Source: CAVIQK01 sp964613035
Lineage (GTDB): Bacteria > Bacillota > Clostridia > Christensenellales > DTU072
Direction of reading: 5' to 3'
Assembly (NCBI GenBank): GCA_964613035.1
Contig: CAZTFQ010000006.1
Span: forward strand, 39,778 to 103,777
DNA length: 64,000 nucleotides
The stretch's first letter is position 1. Each line of letters begins with the position of its first letter. The notes beneath the pieces were generated by a model. It worked only from the letters and a program-made list of their open reading frames with translations. It was not told the origin of the DNA and made no database searches. The translations under genes were made by a program, and so were the position numbers. Shown here one piece after another: positions 52,488 to 60,007 of this stretch.

Positions 52488-54101
52488 ATGGCAAACGACG
52501 TAATTCTGTATCGAGCTCTAGCCGAGGAACTAAAAGACGAACTGGTCGGCGGCAGAGTCAATAAAATATATCAACCAAAAGACAACGAGCTGGTCCTGAT
52601 AATAAAAAAAGAACGGGAAAAGATCCTCTTCTTGTCCGCAAGTCCGACCTACCCTCGGATATACGTTACGAACGAAAAGTCGGAGTTTCCTGTGTCGGCA
52701 CCGAGTTTTTGCATGTTGCTGAGGAAACATTTATCGACCTCAAGAATAGAACGAATAGAACTCTACAACACCGACAGAATCATCAAGATAACGTTCTCGT
52801 CCACCAACGAGCTGAGAGACTCGAAAAAATATTATCTGTACTACGAAGGGCTGGGTAGATACGCTAATATCGTATTCGCTGACGAAAACAATATAATTCT
52901 GGACGCAGTCAAACGAATGAGCTTCGGGATGAGTACGAGAGTACTGTTGCCCGGGATGGAATATCCTACGCAAGAACACACCAAGGTTAAGCTCGATGAC
53001 GTTGAAAAAGTAAAAAATATATTAGATAACGTTGCTACGGCTACGGAAATATCCGATAGTATATCCGGAGTATCTACGGCTACGGCAAAAGAAATATTTT
53101 CCGCGTCCGACAGATACGGTAGGCTCCTATCGCTATTATATCCTAAGGAACATAACGTCTACGCTCCGTGCGTACATTCCGCAAATGCGGGCGTAGCTCC
53201 GACGGAATATTCGACCGACACAGTTAAGGCGAAATATCGCACTCTGTCGGAAGCTCTGGATTCATACTATAAAGCCGTCACTCGCGAAGAAAATGTCAAA
53301 GAGAACGGTAAAGAAGAATTAAAGATCCTTAAAAAAGTCGTTTCCAAATACGAAAAGACCGTAAAAAATTGCAAAAACATTCTCGAGAACAGTGAAAAAA
53401 ACGGAGAGAATCTACGTATCGGAAACTTAATTTTGACTTATATTTATATGCTTAAAAAGGGCGATAAAGAATTCTCCGCATACGATTACGAAAAGGAAGA
53501 AAACGTAAAAATAGTTCTGGATCCACTCAAGTCCCCCAAAGAAAACGCCGAAGCTTATTTCAAAAAATACAAAAAAGGAAAGCGTGCCGCCGAGGTTGCG
53601 GAAGGAATGCTCTCTGATGCCGAATATCATCTGGAGTATCTGAAAGGAATCAAAGCGTCTCTGGGTATGACGTTATCGTCCGCGGAGCTAAGCGAAATAC
53701 GAGAAGAACTTAAAATCTACGACAAAACCAAAGTCAAAAAAGGCGTAAAGAAGACCAAATCCGCGCCGATCTACAACGAGACGTACGAAGGATTTAGAAT
53801 ATACGTCGGGAAAAACGGCATACAGAACGACAAATTGACTTTCGGCATAACCAAAGGCGGAGATATATGGTTACACGTAAAGTCGGCTCACGGGAGTCAC
53901 GTAATTATCGTCACTGAAAACAGAGAAGTCCCCTATTCCGTCTTATATCGCGCAGCGGTACTGGCTCTGACTTATTCCGACGCGGCGTCCGCGGGTAAAG
54001 GAGACGTCGATTATACCCTAAAGAAACACGTAAAAAGACTCGGAAACGCTCCCGGCATGGTCAATTACGTCAATTACAAAACCATTACGGTAAAACTATA
54101 A
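52488..54101 (+). CDS. rqcH: RqcH/NFACT ribosome quality control protein
   Basis: Binds stalled 50S-peptidyl-tRNA and adds C-terminal alanine tails to truncated nascent chains for degradation. 537 residues: NFACT-N (1-180; ALAEELKDELVGGRVNKIYQ), helix-hairpin-helix region (about 185-240), long coiled coil (about 280-410), and NFACT-R (about 425-537) with GIQNDKLTFGITKGGDIWLH near 445 and the SHVII strand. Start ATG 52488 is chosen because family similarity begins here; the in-frame codons to 52191 are antisense to tig. Leaderless mRNA is predicted. Clp protease genes, which degrade Ala-tailed proteins in B. subtilis, lie in the divergent operon. Confidence 0.93.
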   Translation: MANDVILYRALAEELKDELVGGRVNKIYQPKDNELVLIIKKEREKILFLSASPTYPRIYVTNEKSEFPVSAPSFCMLLRKHLSTSRIERIELYNTDRIIKITFSSTNELRDSKKYYLYYEGLGRYANIVFADENNIILDAVKRMSFGMSTRVLLPGMEYPTQEHTKVKLDDVEKVKNILDNVATATEISDSISGVSTATAKEIFSASDRYGRLLSLLYPKEHNVYAPCVHSANAGVAPTEYSTDTVKAKYRTLSEALDSYYKAVTREENVKENGKEELKILKKVVSKYEKTVKNCKNILENSEKNGENLRIGNLILTYIYMLKKGDKEFSAYDYEKEENVKIVLDPLKSPKENAEAYFKKYKKGKRAAEVAEGMLSDAEYHLEYLKGIKASLGMTLSSAELSEIREELKIYDKTKVKKGVKKTKSAPIYNETYEGFRIYVGKNGIQNDKLTFGITKGGDIWLHVKSAHGSHVIIVTENREVPYSVLYRAAVLALTYSDAASAGKGDVDYTLKKHVKRLGNAPGMVNYVNYKTITVKL

Positions 54102-54129
54102 CACGCACAATACACGGAGAACGGATAAA

Positions 54130-55761
54130 ATGCGAGGCAGCAACATGAACCTAGCCTTCGGGACGGAGACTATATACGAAGACGCGGAGTTTTCCACGTC
54201 TCCTACCGACAAGATAGGAATAGTCGGAGTCAACGGCGCGGGTAAAACGACGTTGTTCAGAGTGATGCTCAGAGAAATCGAGCTGGACGGCGGTTCCTTA
54301 TACGTAGGCAACGCTCGCATCGGATATCTGCCTCAGGAAATAGTCGTCGAGGACGAAAATACGACCGTATGGGAGTATCTCTACGACGGGCGTCCCATAA
54401 GAAAAATCAATCGGGAACTGGATGGCATATACGAGAAGTTAAAAACCGCCGACGAAGCGGAAGCTACCGCCCTATTGTCGCGTATGGACAAGCTACAAAA
54501 CAGGCTGGAATACTTCAACGTGTACACGGCTGAAGACGAACTGCTCGAACTGACCATAAATATGGACGTCGAGTCGGCGCTCTTCGACAAAAAAATGACG
54601 GAGCTGTCGGGCGGTCAAAAATCGAAAATCGCATTCGCCAGAGTTTTGTTTTCCAAACCCGAAATACTTTGTCTGGACGAACCGACCAACCATCTCGACG
54701 CCTCTACAAAGGACTTCGTTACCCAATATCTAAAGAATTACAAAGGCTCTGTACTCATTATCAGTCACGATACGGATTTTCTTAACCAAATCGTCAACAA
54801 AATAATGTATATCAACAAGGTTACTCACAAAATCTCCGTATACGACGGCAATTACGATACTTACAAAAAGAAACTTGCCGAGGAAAAACGCATACGAGAA
54901 GTCGCGATAACCCAGCAAGAAAAAGAAATTAAAGAGCTGGAAGCATTCATACAACGAGCCAGACAAGCGAGTCAGACCAATCACGCGCTCAAGCGTATGG
55001 GACAAGACCGAGAGGTCAAGCTGGAGAAGAAAAAACGCGAATTACAGCTGAGAGAGCGCGTATACAAGCGAGTCAAAATGGATATCAAGCCTGCTCGAGA
55101 CGGAGCCAAGATACCTCTTGACGTAGAAGGACTGACCTTCTCTTATCCCGGACAATCGAAACTCATCAAGGATCTTACTTTCCGCATCAACGGCGGAGAA
55201 AGATTTCTCGTAGTCGGTGAAAACGGCGTCGGAAAATCAACCCTTCTGAAACTTTTGGTCGGGATACTCACCCCCGAATCGGGCAGTATACGATACAACA
55301 CAAAGACGGACCTTGCGTATTACGCGCAAGAATTGGAGAGTCTTAACCCCGAAGAGAGCGTACTCGACAACGTAAAAAACGAAAAATACACGGAATGGCA
55401 ATTGCGCTCAGTATTAAGCAATTTTTTGTTTTACGACGATGACGTCTATAAAAAAGTCAAAGTGCTGTCGCCCGGAGAAAAAGCGCGTATCGCGTTATGT
55501 AAAGTTTTGATACAAAAAGCCAATCTGCTCATTCTGGACGAGCCGACCAACCATCTCGACCCCGAAACGCAAAAAATTATCGGAGGCAATTTCAATGCTT
55601 TTCCTGGGACGATTATAGTCGTGAGCCACAATCCGTCCTTCGTCGAACAAATCGGCATAAGCAGAATGTTGATATTGCCGTACGGAAAAATCGAAGATTA
55701 TTCGCGAGAGTTGCTAGAATACTACTACGAGCTCAACACTCCCGACGAGGAAAAATACTAG
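54130..55761 (+). CDS. ABC-F family ATPase
   Basis: Cytoplasmic ABC-F protein with two nucleotide-binding domains and no membrane segment, a class that acts on ribosomes. Domain 1: GVNGAGKTT near 35, LSGGQKSKIA near 158, DEPTNHLD; interdomain linker with a coiled-coil (about 240-310; EKEIKELEAFIQRARQAS); domain 2: GENGVGKSTLL near 360, LSPGEKARIAL (in place of LSGGE), DEPTNHLD. The N-terminus is about six residues shorter than most, but ATG 54130 follows GGAGAACGGATAAA. Cotranscribed with rqcH (28-base gap), hinting at a joint role in stalled ribosome rescue; an antibiotic resistance role is not supported. Confidence 0.93.
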   Translation: MRGSNMNLAFGTETIYEDAEFSTSPTDKIGIVGVNGAGKTTLFRVMLREIELDGGSLYVGNARIGYLPQEIVVEDENTTVWEYLYDGRPIRKINRELDGIYEKLKTADEAEATALLSRMDKLQNRLEYFNVYTAEDELLELTINMDVESALFDKKMTELSGGQKSKIAFARVLFSKPEILCLDEPTNHLDASTKDFVTQYLKNYKGSVLIISHDTDFLNQIVNKIMYINKVTHKISVYDGNYDTYKKKLAEEKRIREVAITQQEKEIKELEAFIQRARQASQTNHALKRMGQDREVKLEKKKRELQLRERVYKRVKMDIKPARDGAKIPLDVEGLTFSYPGQSKLIKDLTFRINGGERFLVVGENGVGKSTLLKLLVGILTPESGSIRYNTKTDLAYYAQELESLNPEESVLDNVKNEKYTEWQLRSVLSNFLFYDDDVYKKVKVLSPGEKARIALCKVLIQKANLLILDEPTNHLDPETQKIIGGNFNAFPGTIIVVSHNPSFVEQIGISRMLILPYGKIEDYSRELLEYYYELNTPDEEKY

Positions 55762-55762
55762 G

Positions 55763-55790
55763 AAAAACGGTCCCGATCGGACCGTTTTAA
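55763..55790. terminator. Bidirectional terminator between ABC-F gene and rluD
   Basis: AAACGGTCC and GGACCGTTT form a stem with a five-base loop; T-runs follow on both strands. It ends rqcH/ABC-F on the plus strand and yggS-sepF-lspA-rluD on the minus strand. Confidence 0.88.
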
Positions 55791-56698
55791 TTATTACGAA
55801 GTTTTTTCAATACGTTTTCGTAATAGTCGGGAAGAGGCGCGGTAAAAGTCATTCTCTCACCCGTTGACGGATGCGTGAGAGTGAGCGAAAATGCGTGCAA
55901 AAGTTGTCCCGAGAGCTTGAATTTATTACTTCCTCCGTACAATTCGTCGCCCGTAACGGGGTGATTGATAAGTCTCATATGCGCTCGTATCTGATGAGTT
56001 CTGCCGGTATGGAGATGCACTTCCACCAACGTATAATTGCCGAAACGCTCTTTTACGTACCAATCCGTCAGGGCGTCCTTTCCAGTCCAGTCGAGAGAAT
56101 AACGGAGGCGATTGTTTTTATCTCTTCCAAGCGGATAATTAATCTTTCCTTCATCCTCTTTTATATTGCCGTCCACGAGTGCCAAATAATATCTCAAAGC
56201 GGATTTTTCCGCTATCTGTCGAGACAGAGACAGGTGTGCGGAGTCGTTTTTGGCAACGACGAGTAGTCCCGAGGTATATTTATCTATTCTGTGTACGATA
56301 CCGGGTCTCTCCACGCCGTTGATTGAGGACAAATCTTTGACGTGATAAAGGAGAGCGTTGACCAACGTATGAGACGGCTCTGTATCGGAAGGATGTACGG
56401 AAAGCCCCTGCTGCTTGTTGACTACTATGATATCGTCGTCTTCATAGACTATGTCGATAGGAATATTTTCCGGTTCCAGATCCAGTTTTTTAGTTTCCGG
56501 CACCGTAATCTCGACGAGTGCACCCGACGCTATCGGAAAAGACGCTCTTTTCACTATATCGCCGTTGACCGATACGCAACCTTCTTCTATCAGCTTCTTT
56601 AAATAACTACGAGTAAAGTCGCTTTCGTAAGCATTAGCCAATGCTTTATCGAGACGGACTTTTTCGGCGGAATCGTTGATGAAACTAAGCGTTTTCAT
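55787..56698 (-). CDS. RluA/RluD family 23S rRNA pseudouridine synthase
   Basis: 303 residues: N-terminal S4 RNA-binding domain (12-60; RLDKALANAYESDFTRSYLKKLIEEG), then the RluA catalytic domain with VNKQQGLSVHPS, catalytic Asp in HRIDKYTSGLLVVAK near 145, and HTGRTHQIRAHM near 235. The arrangement fits RluD, which modifies helix 69 of 23S rRNA, but RluA-family specificity cannot be set by sequence alone. The gene overlaps lspA by 14 bases, the standard lspA-rluD pair. Confidence 0.92.
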   Translation of the reverse strand: MKTLSFINDSAEKVRLDKALANAYESDFTRSYLKKLIEEGCVSVNGDIVKRASFPIASGALVEITVPETKKLDLEPENIPIDIVYEDDDIIVVNKQQGLSVHPSDTEPSHTLVNALLYHVKDLSSINGVERPGIVHRIDKYTSGLLVVAKNDSAHLSLSRQIAEKSALRYYLALVDGNIKEDEGKINYPLGRDKNNRLRYSLDWTGKDALTDWYVKERFGNYTLVEVHLHTGRTHQIRAHMRLINHPVTGDELYGGSNKFKLSGQLLHAFSLTLTHPSTGERMTFTAPLPDYYENVLKKLRNN

Positions 56699-57392
56699 TT
56701 CCGTCCTCTTCCGCTATCTCCGCGGCGGGCTCCTCTACGACAATCGTTCCGTCCGTATTTGACGCGGAAACACCCTCTTGTTCCGCATTTTCAATTTGCT
56801 CCGCTCGTTCCGTTTCGAGTATCGGCTCTGAAGTAGCGTCGGTAGCGGATTTTTTTGCGTCTTCGAATTTTTTCAAATCTTTGTTATAGAAGAAAATCAA
56901 ATAGACGATAACGACGACCGCGCCTACGGTTATGCATGAATCGGCGAAGTTGAACACTCCTACCCAGTTGAAAATTCCTTTCAGATCGACGAAGTCTCTG
57001 ACGTAGCCGAGTGCAAATCGATCTATCATATTGCCTATCGCGCCTGCGAGAATTAAAACGATACCGGCTCTGAGGCACGGGTTGCGCCATTTAATCGACC
57101 AGATCTGAAGAACTATGACCGCCACCGAAGCAAAGAGAGACACAAACGCGAGGATGAGCGCGTTGCCGCTAAATACAGAGAAAGCCGCGCCGGTGTTTTC
57201 GTGAGGAGAAAACACTAAAAAGCCTTCTATTATCACGTTATCGGTGCCGCTTTTGGCAAGAGGACCGTAAATAAACTCCTTGGTAATCAAGTCCAGTGCC
57301 ACGAGCACGGCTACGACGGCAAACTCGATTGCGAAAACGATGCCGTATTTTTTTAAATTTTCTTTTGAGGGTAAAGTTATTTTTTTAAGCAT
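56685..57392 (-). CDS. lspA: Lipoprotein signal peptidase (with C-terminal extension)
   Basis: Membrane aspartic peptidase that removes the signal peptide of prolipoproteins, such as the large lipoprotein encoded nearby. 235 residues, with four membrane segments (18-38, 70-92, 105-125, 150-175) and both catalytic Asp motifs: GAIGNMIDRFALGYVRDFVD and VFNFADSCITVG. It has an extra acidic C-terminal cytoplasmic tail (about 185-235, with many Glu), absent from most LspA. Overlaps sepF by eight bases. Confidence 0.94.
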   Translation of the reverse strand: MLKKITLPSKENLKKYGIVFAIEFAVVAVLVALDLITKEFIYGPLAKSGTDNVIIEGFLVFSPHENTGAAFSVFSGNALILAFVSLFASVAVIVLQIWSIKWRNPCLRAGIVLILAGAIGNMIDRFALGYVRDFVDLKGIFNWVGVFNFADSCITVGAVVVIVYLIFFYNKDLKKFEDAKKSATDATSEPILETERAEQIENAEQEGVSASNTDGTIVVEEPAAEIAEEDGNENA

Positions 57393-57741
57393 TGGTGTTG
57401 ATATCTATTCCTTTTGGCGTAAGTATATACATTGTCCTGGTGAGTTTTTCCACGCTACCGTCGAGAGCATACACAGCACCCGAGAGATAATCGAGGAGAC
57501 GTTGCACGAGAGTCGACGGAGCCGAAGAGAGATCGACTATCAATCCCGAACCCGATTTCAGCATATTAATAAGTCTCTCGAGGTCTTCGAATCCTCTCAC
57601 CCGTCTTACGTTGACGCTTTTTTCGCCGTCGGCTACTTTTAGTCGGACGGATTTGTTTTCTATAAATTTATCGTAATCGGTCTTCTTCAATCGAGACCTT
57701 TCCATTCTTTCTCCTTTGATAAAGCCGAGATAATCAGTCAT
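57385..57741 (-). CDS. sepF: Cell division protein SepF
   Basis: SepF binds FtsZ and the membrane and can bundle FtsZ filaments. 118 residues, a short form without the usual amphipathic membrane-targeting helix followed by a long linker; only the core fold is clear (about 30-115: VNVRRVRGFEDLERLINMLKSGSGLIVDLS, then RLLDYLSGAVYALDGSVEKL). Four-base ATGA overlap with yggS, the conserved yggS-sepF pair of Firmicutes. Confidence 0.9.
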   Translation of the reverse strand: MTDYLGFIKGERMERSRLKKTDYDKFIENKSVRLKVADGEKSVNVRRVRGFEDLERLINMLKSGSGLIVDLSSAPSTLVQRLLDYLSGAVYALDGSVEKLTRTMYILTPKGIDINTNA

Positions 57742-58388
57742 TTATACACTCTGTCTCCGAACAACGCTCGTCCGGGTCTTACGGACGTGGCTCCGCACGC
57801 TACGGCTATATCGTAATCGGCGGACATACCGCCGGAATAGACTACCGCATCGGGATAGGATAACGTCAAGTCGTCAAGAGCGGAACGGGCATCCTTATAC
57901 AATCTTTCTAGATAACGTCTGTCGTCCGTAGCGGGCATAACGGTCATTATCCCCTTCAATGCGACTCCGTCATAACGAGAAAGCTTATCTGCAAACTCGG
58001 GCAAATCTTCTACGTATATGCCACCCTTGGCTTCTTCTCGGCCCATATTGAGTTCTATCAATATTTTCTGGACGACACCGAGCTTTTTCGCTTGTTTTGA
58101 AATAGCTTCGACCAGCTCTATTCTGTCGACGGAAGATATATATCTGACTTCGCCGACCAGATATTTGACCTTATTGGTCTGCAGTCTGCCTATAAAGTCG
58201 AATTCCAGCCCCGAGGACTTTTTCGACAGCCATTCCTGAACGCGATTTTCTCCGAAAGTTTTTATGCCTAGGGACGAGGCGAACAAAAGCGTCTCTAGGT
58301 CGCGAGTTTTTGAGGCGGGGACTATTTCGACGTCTCCTACCGCGGACTTGATCTTATTGTAATTGACGACGATCGACTCCTTATCCAT
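57738..58388 (-). CDS. yggS: YggS family pyridoxal phosphate homeostasis protein
   Basis: PLP-binding TIM-barrel protein that buffers PLP and affects amino-acid and keto-acid pools. 216 residues: VEIVPASKTRDLE, in which the Lys binds PLP (near residue 27), FGENRVQEW, FIGRLQTNKVKYL, and SGGMSADYDIAVACGATSVRPGRALFG. No Shine-Dalgarno; a near-perfect promoter whose -10 ends six bases before ATG predicts a leaderless mRNA. First gene of the yggS-sepF-lspA-rluD operon. Confidence 0.94.
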   Translation of the reverse strand: MDKESIVVNYNKIKSAVGDVEIVPASKTRDLETLLFASSLGIKTFGENRVQEWLSKKSSGLEFDFIGRLQTNKVKYLVGEVRYISSVDRIELVEAISKQAKKLGVVQKILIELNMGREEAKGGIYVEDLPEFADKLSRYDGVALKGIMTVMPATDDRRYLERLYKDARSALDDLTLSYPDAVVYSGGMSADYDIAVACGATSVRPGRALFGDRVYK

Positions 58389-58394
58389 ATCATT

Positions 58395-58423
58395 ATTATA
58401 TAGTAATATCCTTAAATTTTCAA
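58395..58423 (-). promoter_or_regulatory. Predicted leaderless promoter of yggS operon
   Basis: TTGAAA (58418-58423), 17-base spacer, TATAAT (58395-58400), six bases (AATGAT), then ATG. Confidence 0.75.
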
Positions 58424-58441
58424 TAAATAAGGTAAGACAAT

Positions 58442-59062
58442 TTAATAATCTTCTTCTTTTGAAATCCGATTAAGGGATATTTCGTAGGCGACGCGTTCTT
58501 CCGTAGTACCGTCGGGGAGAAGTTTTTGATACGTTCTGGATTGAATTCTTCCCGTTGCGGTGATTTTATCGCCGACGGAGAGATTTTTTGAGAATCTCGC
58601 GTTTCTTCCCCAGGCTATACAAGGAATATAATCCGATTTGTTATACGCGCGATTGACCGCTATCAGCATATCGCATATTTCGCGATTGAAGGGCGTCGTC
58701 CTATAGACGGGCTCCTTACAGATGTAGCCGGTAAGTTCTATAACGTTGGCATTGCGCGTTTCGTCGTATTCGAAGACGTCGCGAACAAAGAGCGACAGCA
58801 TCAGCTTGGAGCGATTATCCACCAGCTTATTGTAGCTGCGGAACTGACCTTCCACCGTGACGTAGTCACCTTCTTCCAGTCTTACGTCGTAGACGAGTCT
58901 CTCCGAAACCGTAACGGGGATGACGTCCGTAGCGTCCGACAGGCGTCGTACTTCTATAGCCGTTTCGTAGAAGCCCTCGTCGTATACGCTGTGTGAATAT
59001 CGGGGTTCGGAAACTATCCTGCCCGACAAGGTACATAGGTTGTTTTGCATTTGTTCTTGCAT
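58442..59062 (-). CDS. Tandem-OB single-stranded DNA-binding protein
   Basis: 206 residues containing two SSB-type OB folds: residues 8-95 (NNLCTLSGRIVSEPRYSH) and 100-195 (NVIELTGYICKEPVYRTT, then DMLIAVNRAYNKSDYIPCIAWGRNA). This tandem form is known in some Clostridia. It lacks the C-terminal acidic DDxIPF peptide that recruits partners to normal SSB and ends KEEDY instead, so it may be an accessory SSB rather than the main one. Start ATG follows GAAGGAGTAGC. Confidence 0.85.
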   Translation of the reverse strand: MQEQMQNNLCTLSGRIVSEPRYSHSVYDEGFYETAIEVRRLSDATDVIPVTVSERLVYDVRLEEGDYVTVEGQFRSYNKLVDNRSKLMLSLFVRDVFEYDETRNANVIELTGYICKEPVYRTTPFNREICDMLIAVNRAYNKSDYIPCIAWGRNARFSKNLSVGDKITATGRIQSRTYQKLLPDGTTEERVAYEISLNRISKEEDY

Positions 59063-59104
59063 TGCTACTCCTTCGGTTTATAAAACCACGTTGATTATAA
59101 AATA

Positions 59105-59866
59105 TTACTTAGTAGATTGTTGTGTTCCGTCAGCTTTTATGATGTAATTGTCTTTATATACGAGTCTGTCGAGCGTCACGGACGTAAGTCCTTTTTCTTT
59201 AAGTCCCTCTATTATGAGGGGCAAGGCATCGAGCACGTGGTCGCTGTTGTTATGCATAAGTATCACGGAGCCTCTCTTAACGTTATCGAGTACTCTTCTT
59301 GCTATATCTTGTCCGGAAAGACCTTTCCAGTCGAGGGTATCGACGTCCCATTGCACGGTCTGCATTCCGAGAGAGGTTGCGGCGGATATGACCGTATTGT
59401 CGTATTCTCCGAAAGGAGCGCGGAAAAACTCGGGTCTTTTTTCGATAATGCTCTCTATCTTGTCGTTGACGGATAGGAGTTCTTCTTTTACCTTTTCTTC
59501 GGACAGCGTGCTCATATGGGGATGATGAGCGGAGTGATTGCCTATAAGGAAACCTTTCTCGTCTATAAGTCGAACCATATCCTCGTGCTCGTCTATCCAA
59601 AACCCTACCAAAAAGAAAGTCCCTTTCATTTCCGCGTCGTCGAGTATCTCGACTATTTTCGCCGTTTTGTCCGCGCCCCAGGCGGCGTCGAAAGTCAAAG
59701 CGACGATATCTTTATCTGTATCGACCGAATAGACGGGGATGAGTCTGTTTTCCGTGCCGGCTTCTACTAAAGAATCCGTACCGAAGTAGAACGCTCCGCA
59801 GGCTATTGCGGTTGCGAGTAAAATCGCCGACAGAATAATGGTTGATTTTTTAATAGCTACGAACAT
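59105..59866 (-). CDS. Polysaccharide deacetylase, PdaB-like
   Basis: NodB-fold deacetylase, 253 residues, with an N-terminal signal anchor (9-28). Motifs: VALTFDAAWGADKT (first catalytic Asp kept; the DDG of classical NodB reads DAA, as is common in clostridial members), metal ligands NHSAHHPHM, RAPFGEYD, WDVDTLDW, and ILMHNN. The YSVDTDKDIVALTFD opening resembles the PdaB sporulation deacetylases, whose role is spore peptidoglycan. The start has GAGGTGACGG upstream. Two Spo0A-like boxes lie in the upstream region. Confidence 0.88.
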   Translation of the reverse strand: MFVAIKKSTIILSAILLATAIACGAFYFGTDSLVEAGTENRLIPVYSVDTDKDIVALTFDAAWGADKTAKIVEILDDAEMKGTFFLVGFWIDEHEDMVRLIDEKGFLIGNHSAHHPHMSTLSEEKVKEELLSVNDKIESIIEKRPEFFRAPFGEYDNTVISAATSLGMQTVQWDVDTLDWKGLSGQDIARRVLDNVKRGSVILMHNNSDHVLDALPLIIEGLKEKGLTSVTLDRLVYKDNYIIKADGTQQSTK

Positions 59867-59894
59867 CCGTCACCTCTATAATAAAATATTTAAC

Positions 59895-59922
59895 TTGTCG
59901 AATTAAGGCTAGTTTTGTCGTA
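59895..59922. promoter_or_regulatory. Two Spo0A-box-like sites upstream of the PdaB-like gene
   Basis: TTGTCGAA (59895-59902) matches the 0A box TGTCGAA exactly and TTGTCGTA (59915-59922) matches six of seven positions; the two are 20 bases apart, about two helix turns, in the 70-base gap before the deacetylase gene. No convincing sigma-A promoter was found with them. Confidence 0.35.
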
Positions 59923-59939
59923 AAAGCACTAAGAGTGTC

Positions 59940-59972
59940 AAAAAAAGCCTCAATACTAATCGTATGAGGCTA
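59940..59972 (-). terminator. Intrinsic terminator of the large lipoprotein gene
   Basis: AGCCTCA and TGAGGCT with a bulged upper stem (59946-59971), followed on the minus strand by seven T. Confidence 0.8.
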
Positions 59973-60007
59973 AAAAACCGTTTAGAATAAATTTAGAATA
60001 AATAAGG

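Noticed and set aside
54130..55761. ABC-F protein as antibiotic resistance determinant
   Set aside because: Linker is of ordinary length and the gene is paired with rqcH in a core region; nothing indicates resistance.
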